Positions 12,450 to 22,284 of a DNA stretch of 64,000 bases are shown piece by piece. Numbering within the stretch: position 1 is the first letter of the stretch; every line of letters starts with the position of its first letter. This stretch comes from Reticulitermes speratus. Lineage: Eukaryota; Arthropoda; Insecta; Blattodea; Rhinotermitidae. The position numbers and the translations under genes were made by a program. Where the stretch lies: the NCBI GenBank assembly GCA_021186555.1, contig JAJKFL010000026.1:6877209-6941208 (forward strand). The letters run 5' to 3'. The notes under the pieces are model-generated. The model saw only the letters and a list, made by a program, of their open reading frames with translations, had not been told where the DNA came from and made no database searches.

Positions 12450-12640
12450 GAATGTGACGCCGTGTAGTCTGGTATATATACACCGCCATTTGGGAGGAAC
12501 CTGCAACCTCCTTCCTCAGGGTTAAAGATTACCCTTCTAACCACAACTATTATTCTATCCTCAAGATGAAGGTTGCATGTTCCTCCGAAACGTCGATGCA
12601 TTTGTACCAGATTATATGGCGTCATATACCAAAAGTAAGG
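12450..12640. repeat. Fold-back element, diverged arms
   Basis: The left part reads 'gtgacgccgtgtagtctggt...gggaggaacctgcaacctcc'. The reverse complement of the right part reads 'atgacgccatataatctggt...ggaggaacatgcaacc'. The right arm contains 'ctccgaaacgtcg', the core shared with the other fold-back copies. Confidence 0.65.
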
Positions 12641-13084
12641 CCCAACGCGTACTATCGATAACGAGACAGGTTCCTCTGAACGGAATAATATTCGTGTCTC
12701 AGTTTCCCCATTTAGACTTTGTAAATTTAATCAAATGTGCACAGACTGTGACTAAAGTGAAAGACAGAAGGAATTCAATGCATAAAGGAAACACAGAATA
12801 AAGGAAAGACAAGAAAAAAAGACAGTAAAATTAAGAAGAAAGGTACTTAGAACGTAAAGAAGACTTTTCTGCTAATTTTTCCTCCTCAAGCAGTCTTTCT
12901 CCGTAAGAAAACACGGTTTAAGGAAGAATTCTCTGTCATGCAATACCGGTTTGTTCTAACTGCATCGAAATGACAGCTTGCCAAACCCCAGCAGACAAGC
13001 ACGATATGATTAATGGTATCCTTTACGAGGCCGAAGCCATTAGCTCACAGCTATTAGATTTCGAAAAAGGGAAGTATTCAATGT
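12641..13084. other. No recognisable feature
   Basis: AT-rich sequence; nothing recognised. Confidence 0.45.
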
Positions 13085-13410
13085 ATTTTATATTATATTA
13101 TATTACATACGCCGAAACATATGTAGGGACAAGAAAACACTAAAATAGTGTAGTGCATTTGTTGGAATAAATAAATATATTATTCAATGTATATACACAT
13201 TTTTTGATGACAAGTTAGTGGTCAAAAAATAACCAACAATTTGTAAATAAACTAAACAAGGCGTGTCTTCACGTGACTCTTCCCGTTGTGACAGCTGTAT
13301 ACAAACCAATATGTACGTGTATATCCATCAAACACAAATTTCATTTTATTACAGAAAAACAGATATATATTTCGGCTTAGTAAAAAAAAGCCGAAACATG
13401 TAACCTTCGG
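13085..13410. repeat. Remnants with the GAAACAT core
   Basis: Two short pieces carry 'gccgaaacatatgtaggg' (13110-13127) followed by 'gtgcatttgttgg', and 'aagccgaaacatgtaacc' (13388-13405) facing an inverted 'tttcggctta'. They match ends of fold-back copies at 22.7, 25.1 and 55.2 kb. The copies are very degraded. Confidence 0.4.
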
Positions 13411-13796
13411 TTTTATCTCAAAATATAAGATGTGTTTGACGAATAATGGTTCGTTTTTAAATAAGGCGTGTTTCAAGTCTCAAAAAACTGCAATTAAACC
13501 TTAGATACAGGTTATACAACATTACCAACGCTGCTGGCATAAAGCATATAGTGCTTTCGACGGAAAGTCGAGGCGGTTATCTACAGAACTGTTGAATTTG
13601 GGGCAAACAAACACACAGATGCAATGAAAAACAATTGCGTGCAATATTTTTTGCCCGCAAACACAAACTTCTTCCAAAATACCTAAGGTCAACACAACGA
13701 GTGACTTCGGCAAGATATATTTATACCATGAAATAAAAACGGACAGCACAATAGTACTGCTATAAATCTGGATTACGATACACAAGTAACGAACCT

Positions 13797-13880
13797 TCGG
13801 GGTCTATAAAATAGGCGAATTTCTTGAGTAGATTAATAACTGCTAGCTTCTCAAAAAGGACCGTTCTCCATGAAGATACT
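13797..13880 (+). mobile_element. LINE-A 3' UTR fragment
   Basis: It matches the 3' UTR of LINE-A at 27.1 kb: 'gaaccttcggggtctataaa', 'gcgaatttcttgagtag', 'gctagcttctcaaaaaggac'. The fragment is about 80 bp, with no coding part. Confidence 0.6.
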
Positions 13881-14096
13881 TATGCAGAGGAGCATTACGA
13901 AATATTTCTGACAAAGCTGGATTTCTATTCAAGAACTTCTTCTGACTTTCACAGCCGCCATGCTCTGTTCCTATTCGTAACTACTTGATAACATACATAA
14001 TGACACGGAATGTCAAGCCTCATGTTTTTATACCATATTATTACTTATTCACGGTGCTACACATCCATTCCTGTCGCTTGTAGTGATAACCAACAA

Positions 14097-14280
14097 ACTC
14101 AACTAAGCAGGGCCCTTCTTCAGAAGCTGACAGTCGCTTGACTGGTCAATAATTCATCCAACTTTTATGGAATTCGTTGGCTCATTACCATGCTAACAAA
14201 ATCCCGCCATTGTAGCATCTCCTGACTAAGATAAATCTAATCTACATATTTAAGACCATTTTTTAACATTAAGTTCTATA
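14097..14280 (-). mobile_element. LINE-A 3' end, degraded
   Basis: Minus-strand LINE-A 3' end: complements of 'gaagaagggccctg', 'tagcttct'-type and 'ataaaagttggatg' blocks, followed by the diverged coding tail. The layout matches 340-610. Confidence 0.6.
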
Positions 14281-14433
14281 AGCGGTATACACAGCATTTT
14301 CCTCGTCATGCCACAATTTATTATCTGATCCCGCTTTCTGTTGCTTTCCCGCCCTTCAGCACGCACGCACACATACACACACGTGTAGTCACTGCCAACC
14401 AGTAAGTACATATATACATGCACGTATATATTT

Positions 14434-15219
14434 TTTTTCTATGGCTCGACAGCCTTATATGGGCCTGGGCCTCCTCGTGTCGTTGAGGTTTCATGGTCAC
14501 ACACTTTAGACACACCACAGTCGGTAGGACTCCTCTGGACGAGTGATCAGCCCGTCGCAGAGACCTCTACCTGACAACATACAACACTCACAAGAGACAG
14601 ACATCCATGCCCCAGGTGGGATTTTTTTTTTATTGTAGAGTATTTATTCACATACATAGTACGGGGGCCTAAACCCCAGTCACAATTGACTATTATGTAT
14701 ATCTGTTATACGACATCATGTAAATTCTTATACACTATTTATTATATACATTGTATGTAGTTGAGTTTATATTGTTTAGAATCAATTATTACAGAGTAGC
14801 GTCACAATTAGTACATGTTGGAATATGAATGTTCCTTTAAAATTTTGGTATATTACTAGGAACCCATTATCTTCTACTTCCTCGGAACCAATTACTACAG
14901 CTTATAATCCGTCTTCAACTTAAATTAGCATTTATCCCTATCTTAAAAATCAATCACATCTAGGTATTTGCCACAGCTTTTTGTTCTGCTTCTGTGATTA
15001 TACACTTTTTTTCTTGCTCGTCTGAGAAAGTCTATGTAATCCTGCCTTGTTAGTGGCGTATGTTCCGTAATGTAACTTATCATGTGTCCCAGAAACCACA
15101 CTACCGCATTTTGTCTTTGAGGTGGATAAATGTCGAAATCAGGCACTTTCGAACCCACAATCCCAGTAAGCGAGCGGCCGCAGACCCACGCCTTAGACCG
15201 CGCGGCCACTGGGATCGGC
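14434..15219 (-). mobile_element. Composite SINE-A carrying an mRNA retrocopy
   Basis: Read on the minus strand this is a SINE-A tRNA-like head (15219 down to about 15148, ending 'gtgggttcgaa'), about 510 bp of unrelated sequence ending in poly(A), then the SINE-A body resuming at 'atcccacc' and running to its A-rich tail near 14434. The two SINE parts together rebuild an uninterrupted head with at most 2 bp of overlap. The break is in the T-loop of the tRNA-like head, between A58 and A59, the position used in the other SINE-A composites. Confidence 0.85.
14633..15148 (-). pseudogene. Retrocopied 3' end of an unidentified mRNA
   Basis: On the minus strand about 66 codons stay open from the junction with the SINE head to a TAA at 14943-14945. 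The peptide looks protein-like: it includes FDIYPPQRQNAVVWFLGHM, then DYIDFLRRARKKVYNHRS and ends KYLDVIDF. About 300 bp of AT-rich 3'-UTR-like sequence follows, then AATAAA, about 13 nt, and a run of A. This is the structure of a processed, 5'-truncated mRNA copy. I do not recognise the source gene. The frame has no stop, so the insertion may be fairly recent. Alternative: the 3' end of an unknown retrotransposon ORF. Confidence 0.6.
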
Positions 15220-15569
15220 AAATACATACATACAACTCGCTAGCGTACGGCTATATTAACCGGCCTTCCTTCAAAATGATCAAAATATTAAATAAATATT
15301 AAATAAGCAATACGTATTAAGTCTAATTTATACGTGATTATGTTATATCTTTACCCTTGTTTTCCTGCATGTCAGCATTGACCAGTCAGCAACAAAATTA
15401 TTATGAGACATTCTCCTAGCTCAGAACTTATTACACTGAATATGGACCTAGCTTTTCCACTTTCTTGCTGATCTTGACCGCCTTACTGGTCTATTGACAT
15501 TCCAAACCCCAGGGATTGAAGCAATTGGAAAATCATCCAGTCGTATAACTCATGTGCGGTGAACGGGAA
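15220..15569. other. No recognisable feature
   Basis: AT-rich DNA between the composite SINE and a G homopolymer; nothing recognised. Confidence 0.45.

Positions 15570-15599
<30 letters not shown>
15570..15599. repeat. Homopolymer of 30 G
   Basis: An uninterrupted run of 30 G on the plus strand, preceded by 'cgggaa'. Such a tract can form G-quadruplexes. Its exact length is easily mis-called. Confidence 0.95.
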
Positions 15600-15600
<1 letters not shown>

Positions 15601-15826
15601 GTCAGATGATATCGACAGAGACTGTGCGGAGAGAGACACTGAGTAGTATAAGAGAGCCAGCAGATGTCAGGAATTACACAAACATTTACAAATTATCGGA
15701 TGTGATATGACATATAGGTACTATATCCTTCGCTTTGTAAATCCCATTGTGTCTGTATATACTTACACCACGCCTGAAAATGACTTAAAAGGTTTAGCCG
15801 AAACATGTAGTACTTACAATTATATG

Positions 15827-16090
15827 TTTTTTTTCCTATGGCTCGACAGCCCTATATGGGCCTGGGCCTCCTCGTTTCGTCTAGGTTTCATGATCACACA
15901 CATTAGACACACCACAGTCGGTAGGACTCCTCTGGACGAGTAATCAGCCCGTCGCAGAGACCTCTACCTGACAACACACAACACTCACAAGAGACAGACA
16001 TCCATGCCCCCGGTGGGATTCGAACCCACGATCCTAGTAAGCGAGCGGCCGAAGAACCACGCCTTAGACCGCACGGCCACTGAGATCGGC
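15827..16090 (-). mobile_element. SINE-A, full length (body 1)
   Basis: Minus-strand SINE-A. The head (minus) has 'cagtggccgtgcggtctaag' (A-box) and 'gtgggttcgaatcccacc' (T-arm with B-box). Body 1 has 'gtcaggtagaggtctctgcg' and 'gaggagtcctaccgact'. The 13-bp duplication ACAATTATATGTT flanks it at 15816-15828 and 16091-16103; the first copy overlaps the tail. It landed next to a fold-back core ('gccgaaacatgtag', 15796-15809). Confidence 0.93.
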
Positions 16091-16194
16091 ACAATTATAT
16101 GTTACTCGTACTTTAATAATAAGTGTTAGGTCGATTGACGTAATAATTTTATTTGAATGTATACCTCCTAAAAATTTTAAATTTCATCGACTTA

Positions 16195-16770
16195 GAGCAT
16201 GAGGTCAAATTGTGACACCTTCAATTTTTGGGCGCGTTCGGAAAATTGCGAAAAGCGACTATTAGCTTCGTCATGTCTGTCGGTCCGTCCGCATGGAACA
16301 ACTCGGCTCCCACTGGACGGATTTTCATGAAATTTGATATTTGAGTAGTTTTCGAAAAATCTGTCGATTAAATTCTTGTTTCATTAAAATCCGACAATAA
16401 TAACGGGTACTTTACATGAAGACCCACGTACATGTACGACAATATCTCGCTCAATTCTTCTTAGAATGAGAAACGTTTCAGACAAAAGTTGTAAAGAAAG
16501 ATAAAAACAAATATTTTAAGTTAAATAACGTTTTCCAGAAAACAGTGCCATTTTTTAGATAGTGTGGAGAAATATGGTACAGCCAGACACGCCACGTATG
16601 TCAACATAATAAGGCGCATGCGCTTTGCATGCTGGCTAACTAAGGCTACAGACACAAACTCAGACTATGTAATAGCCTATTTATTGCTTTTCCAGGGCAA
16701 CAACTGTTACGCGAACGCGCCCCGAAGTTACGTTATACGTACATTGCCTGTCTTGTTAATTTGAGCAAAG
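16195..16770 (+). repeat. R-family repeat, copy 1
   Basis: It starts near 'ggcgcgttcggaaaattgcg' and includes 'cttcgtcatgtctgtcggtc', 'gattttcatgaaatttgata' and, further on, 'caacaactgttacgcgaacg' with 'acattgcctgtcttgtta'. The first blocks recur in minus orientation at 41.05-41.25 kb and 61.9-62.2 kb, the last block at 40.58-40.65 kb. Type of element unknown. Confidence 0.65.
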
Positions 16771-17277
16771 GAAGACGTGCTTCGAGTACTGAAGTAACGT
16801 CTCAGTATGGGGAAGATGTCTGATTGTTTCAAACTGAATGCTGCGTCAGAACGCTCTGCCTCTTAATTGCCTTATACTAGTATCTGCCGGTGCCTGAACT
16901 ACACAGCGCAACTTCACAATTCGGCAGAACAAAACATTTTCTGCACAAAAGTTTCAATCAGTCTTCGAGGAGTCATCACTTCGTGGTGTTCCACAGACCC
17001 AAATTACTCAAATAATTCTATATCTGAGTTGACATTACAGGGGATGAGAGACAGACAGGCTAACAAACTTAACCATAGTTGGTTCTAAAGTCATGTCGTG
17101 TTCTCTATGGCTGCAGGTGATAATTAACTGTACTACACAAGAGAGGCGTGAAGGTGCGAAGTTCATACACTTGGCTCAGAGTAGGTTCTGGTGGCCGTAT
17201 TTTGCACGTATGAAAATTTGGCGTCAACAGTTGTCACTTTTTGATAAAGACCCTGCATTATAGAATACTAATTATTA
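16771..17277. other. No recognisable feature
   Basis: Mixed-composition DNA without recognised repeats or coding sequence. Confidence 0.45.
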
Positions 17278-17690
17278 ACAAATTAACTAAATAATTAACT
17301 ACCTAGCTGACTGATTGACTAATTAATTGAGTGAATGACTTACTGACTAACTCTATGGAGCAGAGTCCTTCCTGTGAAGCTAACAGTTCCTCAGCTAGTC
17401 AAGAAATTCCTCGTATTTTATAGAACCCGAAAGTTCATTATAGTGTTCACAAATCTGTCACTTTTCGTATCCTGAACCATACAATCCGGTACACGGCATC
17501 CCAGCCTATTTGTTTAAGGTCCGTAATATTAGCCATCATCCACCCTTAGTTCTTCCAAGTAATCTTTTTTTCTTCATGGTTTTTCTTTCCTAACTGTGCT
17601 ACATGCACTGCCCATCTCATCTACCTTGATTTGATCACCCTAATATTATTTGTAGAGAAATACAAATAATCATGAAATTCTTCTCAGATA
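17278..17690 (-). mobile_element. LINE-A 3' end, 5'-truncated
   Basis: Minus-strand LINE-A with a degraded (GTTA)n tail at 17278-17352, the 3' UTR block 'gagcagagtccttcctgtga' (plus view) and a decayed coding tail up to about 17690. Many stops and indels. Confidence 0.75.
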
Positions 17691-17702
17691 CTACTACTAC
17701 TG

Positions 17703-17768
<66 letters not shown>

Positions 17769-17770
17769 GT
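17688..17770. repeat. (CTA)n trinucleotide microsatellite
   Basis: About 26 nearly perfect CTA units. Because the unit is 3 bp, it creates spurious threonine- or serine-rich reading frames on both strands. Confidence 0.95.
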
Positions 17771-18497
17771 ATTACTACTAATAATAATAATTACAAAGAT
17801 CATTATCATGGTGATGCTCTTCGCAATAGTATCGATGATGATGACGATAAGAATTTCACGGATACTCAATACAAAACTGTGTAAATGCCTATAAGTTTTC
17901 TGAGAATATAAAACGAATAATGAAAAATATTTCGTTAGTTAACCGGCTCACTCCTCCCAAAATTCCCGCGTTCCGGATAACCCCCACTACTTTTGATTTT
18001 ATTCCGAGTACGTAGGCCAGGTACACTTAAACATATTTCTCCTACACACAATACCCAAGCTAAAGACATACACTTGAATATAAATATTTGTATATAAGAT
18101 TGAAGTTAAATTTAGAAATTATCATTGGATTATATTCACTAAAAGAACGTTTTATAGTACAAGAACAGCTACAGATGTGCTGTTTATCTTGCCTTGTTGT
18201 TGCCGTCAAGAAACTTTTGCAAAATGAAAATTTTAGTGACCTGGTTGTCGTGAGAATAATTACGGCGACGCATTCCTAATTTTGGCCGGAACCCTGGTTA
18301 TGCCAACAGATAGCTCTGTGGTTCACTCAGCCCTTGCTGGAAACAGCCACGACACTTCTTTGAATTACACCACACCACATCGCCTTCCCTTTACATTCTT
18401 CCAATTACTTATTCACCATTAACCAATTATTAAACAATCTGAGTTTTTCACAGCGTTGTTAAATAAACGTAAAATTAAAGCAAAAGTGAAGATGTCC
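17771..18497. other. No convincing gene
   Basis: AT-rich DNA. One short open stretch at about 18120-18255 looks mildly protein-like but lacks strong splice signals, so I do not call it. Confidence 0.4.
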
Positions 18498-18990
18498 CTA
18501 TGCATGCCATAAAGGCATATGGGGATGTGGAGGTTTAGAGCCACACATTCTTAACCTCGTTACTAGGTGGATTTCTTGCCTTGATTTCAGGCTTCCGCCG
18601 CGATGTTGATGAGATCTGCGGTCTTCTGGGGTATTACGCGGCGTCGTGTGGTAATTGTTTACCGACGTTTCGGGACAACGTATCGGTCCCATCTTCACGG
18701 GTCAACAGTCCCCGTGAAGATGAGATAGATGTCCCGAAACGTCGGTAAACAATTACCACACGACGCCGCGTAATACCCCAGAAGACCGCAGATTTCATCA
18801 AGTTCTTGGTTCGGCCGCTTTACCGCTGGGAAAGAGAGGCCGATAAACACTGAACAGGAAGCTGGGTGTACTCCAGGCCCGGTCTGGACACTTTTGAGGC
18901 GAGAAAAATGTCTTGTCCCTGCCTGGAATCGAACCGCAATTCCTCGGTCGTCAAGATCGTGGTGTATTCACTATACCTACTGAGCTATTC
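18498..18990 (-). mobile_element. SINE-D copy split by a fold-back element
   Basis: Minus-strand SINE-D. The tail side is at 18498-18578 ('ccataaaggcatatgggga', 'cattcttaacctcg') and the head side at 18802-18990 ('tctggacacttttgaggcg', 'cctggaatcgaacc', 'tactgagctattccga'). A fold-back element separates the two halves. Confidence 0.75.
18579..18801. repeat. Fold-back element with ~95-bp arms
   Basis: The left arm runs to about 18706 and the right arm from there to 18801. They are near-perfect inverted complements containing 'ggtattacgcggcgtcgtgt', 'aattgtttaccgacgtttcg' and the core 'gtgaagatgagatagatgtc...ccgaaacgtcggt'. The left side extends further ('ttgatttcaggcttccgccg'), as if a longer and a shorter copy were joined head to head. 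Confidence 0.88.
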
Positions 18991-19400
18991 CGACTACCGT
19001 TCTTAAACAAAAAACACATAAAAGTGCACCGTAAATTCTGCAACGAAATTGTGTGACAGTGACAGAGGTGTGCTTAAGTTTAAAATTCAAGCACATCTTG
19101 CTTAAAATGCTTCTATTACACGCAGTCCCCATGGTTATAAAAACAGGCTTAATGGCGTGGCGCGCAGCGGAAATAACCGCCAGGTTTAGTTCGTTAGCAC
19201 GGAAATTACAAGGAAGTAACTGTCTGGCTGAAACATCCTTCTCAGAAACACAACGGCACACCGCCTTCACCTTTGTGCCTTTGAATGGAGTCCGACGCCC
19301 TGAGACCCAAATTTGCGCAGTCACCTATCTGTCGTGTGACGTTAATTACGATGGAAATGAGCAGGGCCTCTCAATTGGGAAAGAAAGTTTATCCTCCTGT
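18991..19400. other. No recognisable gene
   Basis: Reading frames overlap on both strands here, but none shows a recognised domain. Confidence 0.4.
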
Positions 19401-19413
19401 ATACCCTTCAGAA

Positions 19414-19600
19414 AGTTAGAAGGAAGGATAGAAATGACGGGACGACGAGGGAGAAGACGTAAGCAGCTACTGGATGACCTTAAGGAAAAGAAAAGATACT
19501 GGAAATTGAAAGAGGAAGAACTACATCGCACCCTGTGGAGAACTCGCTATGGAAGAGGCTACGGACCTGTCGTAAGACAGACTACAGAATGAATGAATGA
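19414..19600 (+). mobile_element. LINE-C 3' end, 5'-truncated
   Basis: It encodes the C-terminus of a non-LTR polyprotein: EGRIEMTGRRGRRRKQLLDD, LKEKKRYWKLKEEELHRTLW, RTRYGRGYGPVVRQTTE, stop, then a (GAAT)n tail. A sister copy lies at 57.57-57.82 kb. The words ATACCCTTCAGAA (19401-19413) and ATACCCTTCAAAA (19601-19613) look like its target-site duplication. Confidence 0.8.
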
Positions 19601-19614
19601 ATACCCTTCAAAAC

Positions 19615-19869
19615 GCCGATCCCTGTGGCCGCGCGGTATAAGGCGTGGGTCTGCGGCCGCTCGCCTACTGGGATTGCGGGTTCGAATCCCGCCTAGGGTA
19701 TGGATGTCTGTTGTGAGTGTTGTGTGTTGTCAGGTAGAGGTCTCTGCGACGGGTTGATCACTCGTCCAGAGGAGTCCTACCGAGTGTGGTGTGTCTGAGT
19801 GTGATCGTGAAACCTCGAAAACTAAGGCGGCCTTGGACCCCCCAAGGGGCTGTCGAGCCATTGAAAAAT
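19615..19869 (+). mobile_element. SINE-A, full length (body 1)
   Basis: Plus-strand SINE-A with head 'gccgatccctgtggccgcgc', B-box 'gggttcgaatcccgcc' and body 1 to a short A tail. The 15-bp duplication AATACCCTTCAAAAC / AATACCCTTTAAAAC lies at 19600-19614 and 19870-19884. It inserted exactly at the downstream duplication of LINE-C. Confidence 0.93.
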
Positions 19870-19884
19870 AATACCCTTTAAAAC

Positions 19885-20136
19885 AGCCAGGACTAAGAAG
19901 CTGTCTTCTGAAGTGTGACAGGAATGTAGTTTGGTAGATACGAACATACGTTTCGGAGGGACCTACTGCCAGCATCACCTGCCACTCAGCCGAACATTCA
20001 CTCAGTTCCTTATGAGTCGTAGGCTGTGTTATGAAATCATGCAAGCGATTCAAATTTTGTAATTATTTTGAATAACCACTTGTTTAAAACGTTTCACAAC
20101 TCATGAAATTCGCAGATGAAATGCTTTTTTTGCCTT
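19885..20136. other. Decayed fold-back-like sequence
   Basis: It contains 'catacgtttcggagggacct', a reversed version of the GAAACGT core, but no arm I can align with confidence. Confidence 0.3.
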
Positions 20137-20503
20137 TTCCAATCTCTGTCAGAGTAAAAAAAACAACACGTTTCACAAGCACCGTTTATTTTCTTTGCAA
20201 CGTGTTTCGGCCGCGCACGTCGGCCATCATCAAGTAGAAGTTAAAAGATCATAAAATTAAAAACGTGTGTTTGAGGTTGAGGCCTCCCCGTTACAATTAA
20301 AATACATAAAACCATATAATTACTTAGTATTCCCTATATATTTTAATTGTAACGGAGAGGCCTCAACCTCAAACACACGTTTTTAATTTTACGATCTTGT
20401 AACTTCTACTTAATGATGGCCGACGTGCGCGGCCGAAACACGTTGTAGAGAAAATAAACGGTGCTTGTGAAAAGTGTTGTTTTTACTCTGACAAAGATTG
20501 GAA
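20137..20503. repeat. Fold-back element with ~165-bp arms
   Basis: Arms at about 20137-20304 and 20339-20503 are inverted complements over almost their whole length. Each arm has 'gatggccgacgtgcgcggcc' followed by 'gaaacacgttg', 'aacggtgcttgtga' and the long block with 'cctcaacctcaaacacacg'. The core reads TTGATGA (or TTAATGA), T, GGCCG...CGGCC, GAAAC. No transposase or reverse transcriptase is inside. Confidence 0.92.
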
Positions 20504-20679
20504 TAGTCGATTGTATACAAAATGGGATAATGATTCCAAAATTTGGAAAGCTTTTTACTAATAAGGCCTACACCAAGAAACATTTCAACAAAAATGATGT
20601 AATTGCTATGTGAAAAGACTTTTGTAATAGCTCTGTAATAACATCGGACAGCCAGTTGATAAAACAGAGTGTTTAGTGA

Positions 20680-20766
20680 TGACCTGAAGATATCTCTTGG
20701 GAGCCGAAATACGCCGTATCAGTCACTATATACAGTCTGATATACGTCAATAAACATGTAAAGCTT
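20680..20766 (+). repeat. Fold-back family core fragment
   Basis: 'cctgaagatatctcttggga' then 'gccgaaatacgcc' repeats the CTGAAGA - stem - GAAA layout. It lies directly beside a larger fold-back element. Confidence 0.5.
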
Positions 20767-20955
20767 TGAGATCTGCGCTCTTCTGGGATATTACGCAACG
20801 TCGAGTGGTATTTCTATACCCACGTTTCGGGAGAACCTATCGGCCCCATCTAGGTTCTCCCGAAACGTCGGTACAGAACTACCACTCGACGCTGCGTAAT
20901 ATCCCATAAGACGGCATGTCTCATCCACATCGCGGCGAAAGCCTGATATCACGCA
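20767..20955. repeat. Fold-back element with ~85-bp arms
   Basis: The left arm begins 'agatctgcgctcttctggga' and reaches 'cgtttcgggagaacctatcg'. The right arm begins 'aggttctcccgaaacgtcgg' and ends with 'gcgtaatatcccataagac'. They meet almost without a spacer near 20857. The right side extends with 'catcgcggcgaaagcctgat', the family's outer end. Confidence 0.88.
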
Positions 20956-21164
20956 TATAAAGCTGTGTTAAAAGGGAAGTCTTATTGTGATAATTATAAT
21001 TAATAATTATTAGTTAAATAGGGCAACGGAACGTAGGAGTTGAATTGTAACAGTTGTTATAGCAATTAAAACCAGAAAAAAAAATTTAGAAAGAATACCC
21101 TAATTTTCTATAATTATTTTATTTTATGTTTTCCTACCCTCCTGGGCAATTATAAAGTAGCTCC

Positions 21165-21300
21165 TTGATAATGGCCGAAGAGGGTCCGAGAACATAGCAG
21201 ACTAATTACATACAATTAGTGCTTTCTCTGTAAATAATGTATATTTAGCTGGTTTTAATGTCTGTACCTTAATAAAGAAATATACGGTAATATGCAGAGC
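21165..21300 (+). repeat. Fold-back family single end, diverged
   Basis: 'ccttgataatggccgaagag' and 'ggtccgagaacatagcag' match the core layout with substitutions, followed by AT-rich sequence. Low similarity to the better copies. Confidence 0.4.
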
Positions 21301-21401
21301 TGTTAAGAAGCTAACAACTGCGTTTGTGTTTGCCGGAGATACATTTATTTTTCAATAACGATTAACTTAATTTTTGTCATTCTGTATCATAAGACAGAAC
21401 A

Positions 21402-21402
<1 letters not shown>

Positions 21403-21432
<30 letters not shown>

Positions 21433-21653
21433 GGCTCGACAGCCCCTTGGGGGCCTAGGCCTCGTCATTTTTCGAGGCTTCACGATCACACACTTTTTAG
21501 ACACACCACAGTCGGTAGGACTCCTCTAGACGAGTGATCAGCCCGTCGCAGAGACCTCTACCTGACAACACACAACACTCACAACAGACAGACATCCATG
21601 TCCTAGGCGGGATTCGAACCCACGATCCTAGTAAGCGAGCGGCCGCAGACCCA
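21403..21653 (-). mobile_element. SINE-A (body 1), 5'-truncated, (TC)n tail
   Basis: Minus-strand SINE-A from the tail to partway through the head ('gcggccgcagaccca'). The perfect 14-bp duplication ATAAGACAGAACAC lies at 21389-21402 and 21654-21667, so truncation happened at insertion. The tail on the plus strand is (TC)n (21403-21428) instead of the poly(T) seen in sister copies. Confidence 0.93.
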
Positions 21654-21667
21654 ATAAGACAGAACAC

Positions 21668-22284
21668 ACGTATCGTTAATCATGTCGTTAGGTTCTGATG
21701 TAAGATTCCTGATTGGATTGCATCCAGCAGAGCGGAAGTGTTTGCTGCGTCGTCACTTTGATAGACGCCTGCCTGACTTCTAACCTCACTTCCGCAGTGC
21801 ACTGCATCCAGATTTGCGACGCCTACGTTTACAATTGCTTCGACTGTTTTCATTGACCGTAATGATTCCTGCACAATCATCAATCTTACGACCTACAGCG
21901 TTTGGTCGATTATTACTCAGAATAAAATGTGCTTCGAGTGAAATCTTTGGATTTCGGTTTGTCAGTTTAACCACCTACAACGGTGGTTAGTATACTTACC
22001 GTATAATTTAACACTACGAACCGCGTATCCTTCCACACAGGGCGTTATTGTGTTTAAAATGATTCTCAAAATAAACAACGATCAGTTCCCTAAACACATT
22101 TTAAAGCAACGGGGTTAATTTTGATAAATTTAAAACGGAAACCTTTAAAGAGATGCTCGCACTCGTAGCAGCAACTTACAAAGTACTTTCCTATCCAAAG
22201 CTTCCCCATTCCCAAGACAGCGTTGTTATTTGGAAGGTTCCCAGGCTTTGCCCGTTTGTCCTTCTGGTAAGGGAAACATGAAGA
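21668..22284. other. No recognisable feature
   Basis: No domain, repeat family or convincing splice-bounded exon recognised. Confidence 0.4.

Noticed and set aside
16010..16090. tRNA-like sequences with A and B boxes (here and at many other sites)
   Set aside because: They are the heads of SINE families: each continues into a shared non-tRNA body with a tail and target duplications. No free-standing tRNA gene was recognised.
17672..17884. Threonine-rich and serine-rich frames on opposite strands
   Set aside because: Both come from the (CTA)n microsatellite.
18105..18260. Possible exon with GTGAGA after LLQNENFSDLVV
   Set aside because: The acceptor is weak and composition is AT-rich like the background. 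No family recognised.
20130..20510. DNA transposon with long terminal inverted repeats
   Set aside because: The arms nearly meet and hold no transposase. The 13-bp duplication of a family member at 26.35 kb points to retrotransposition.
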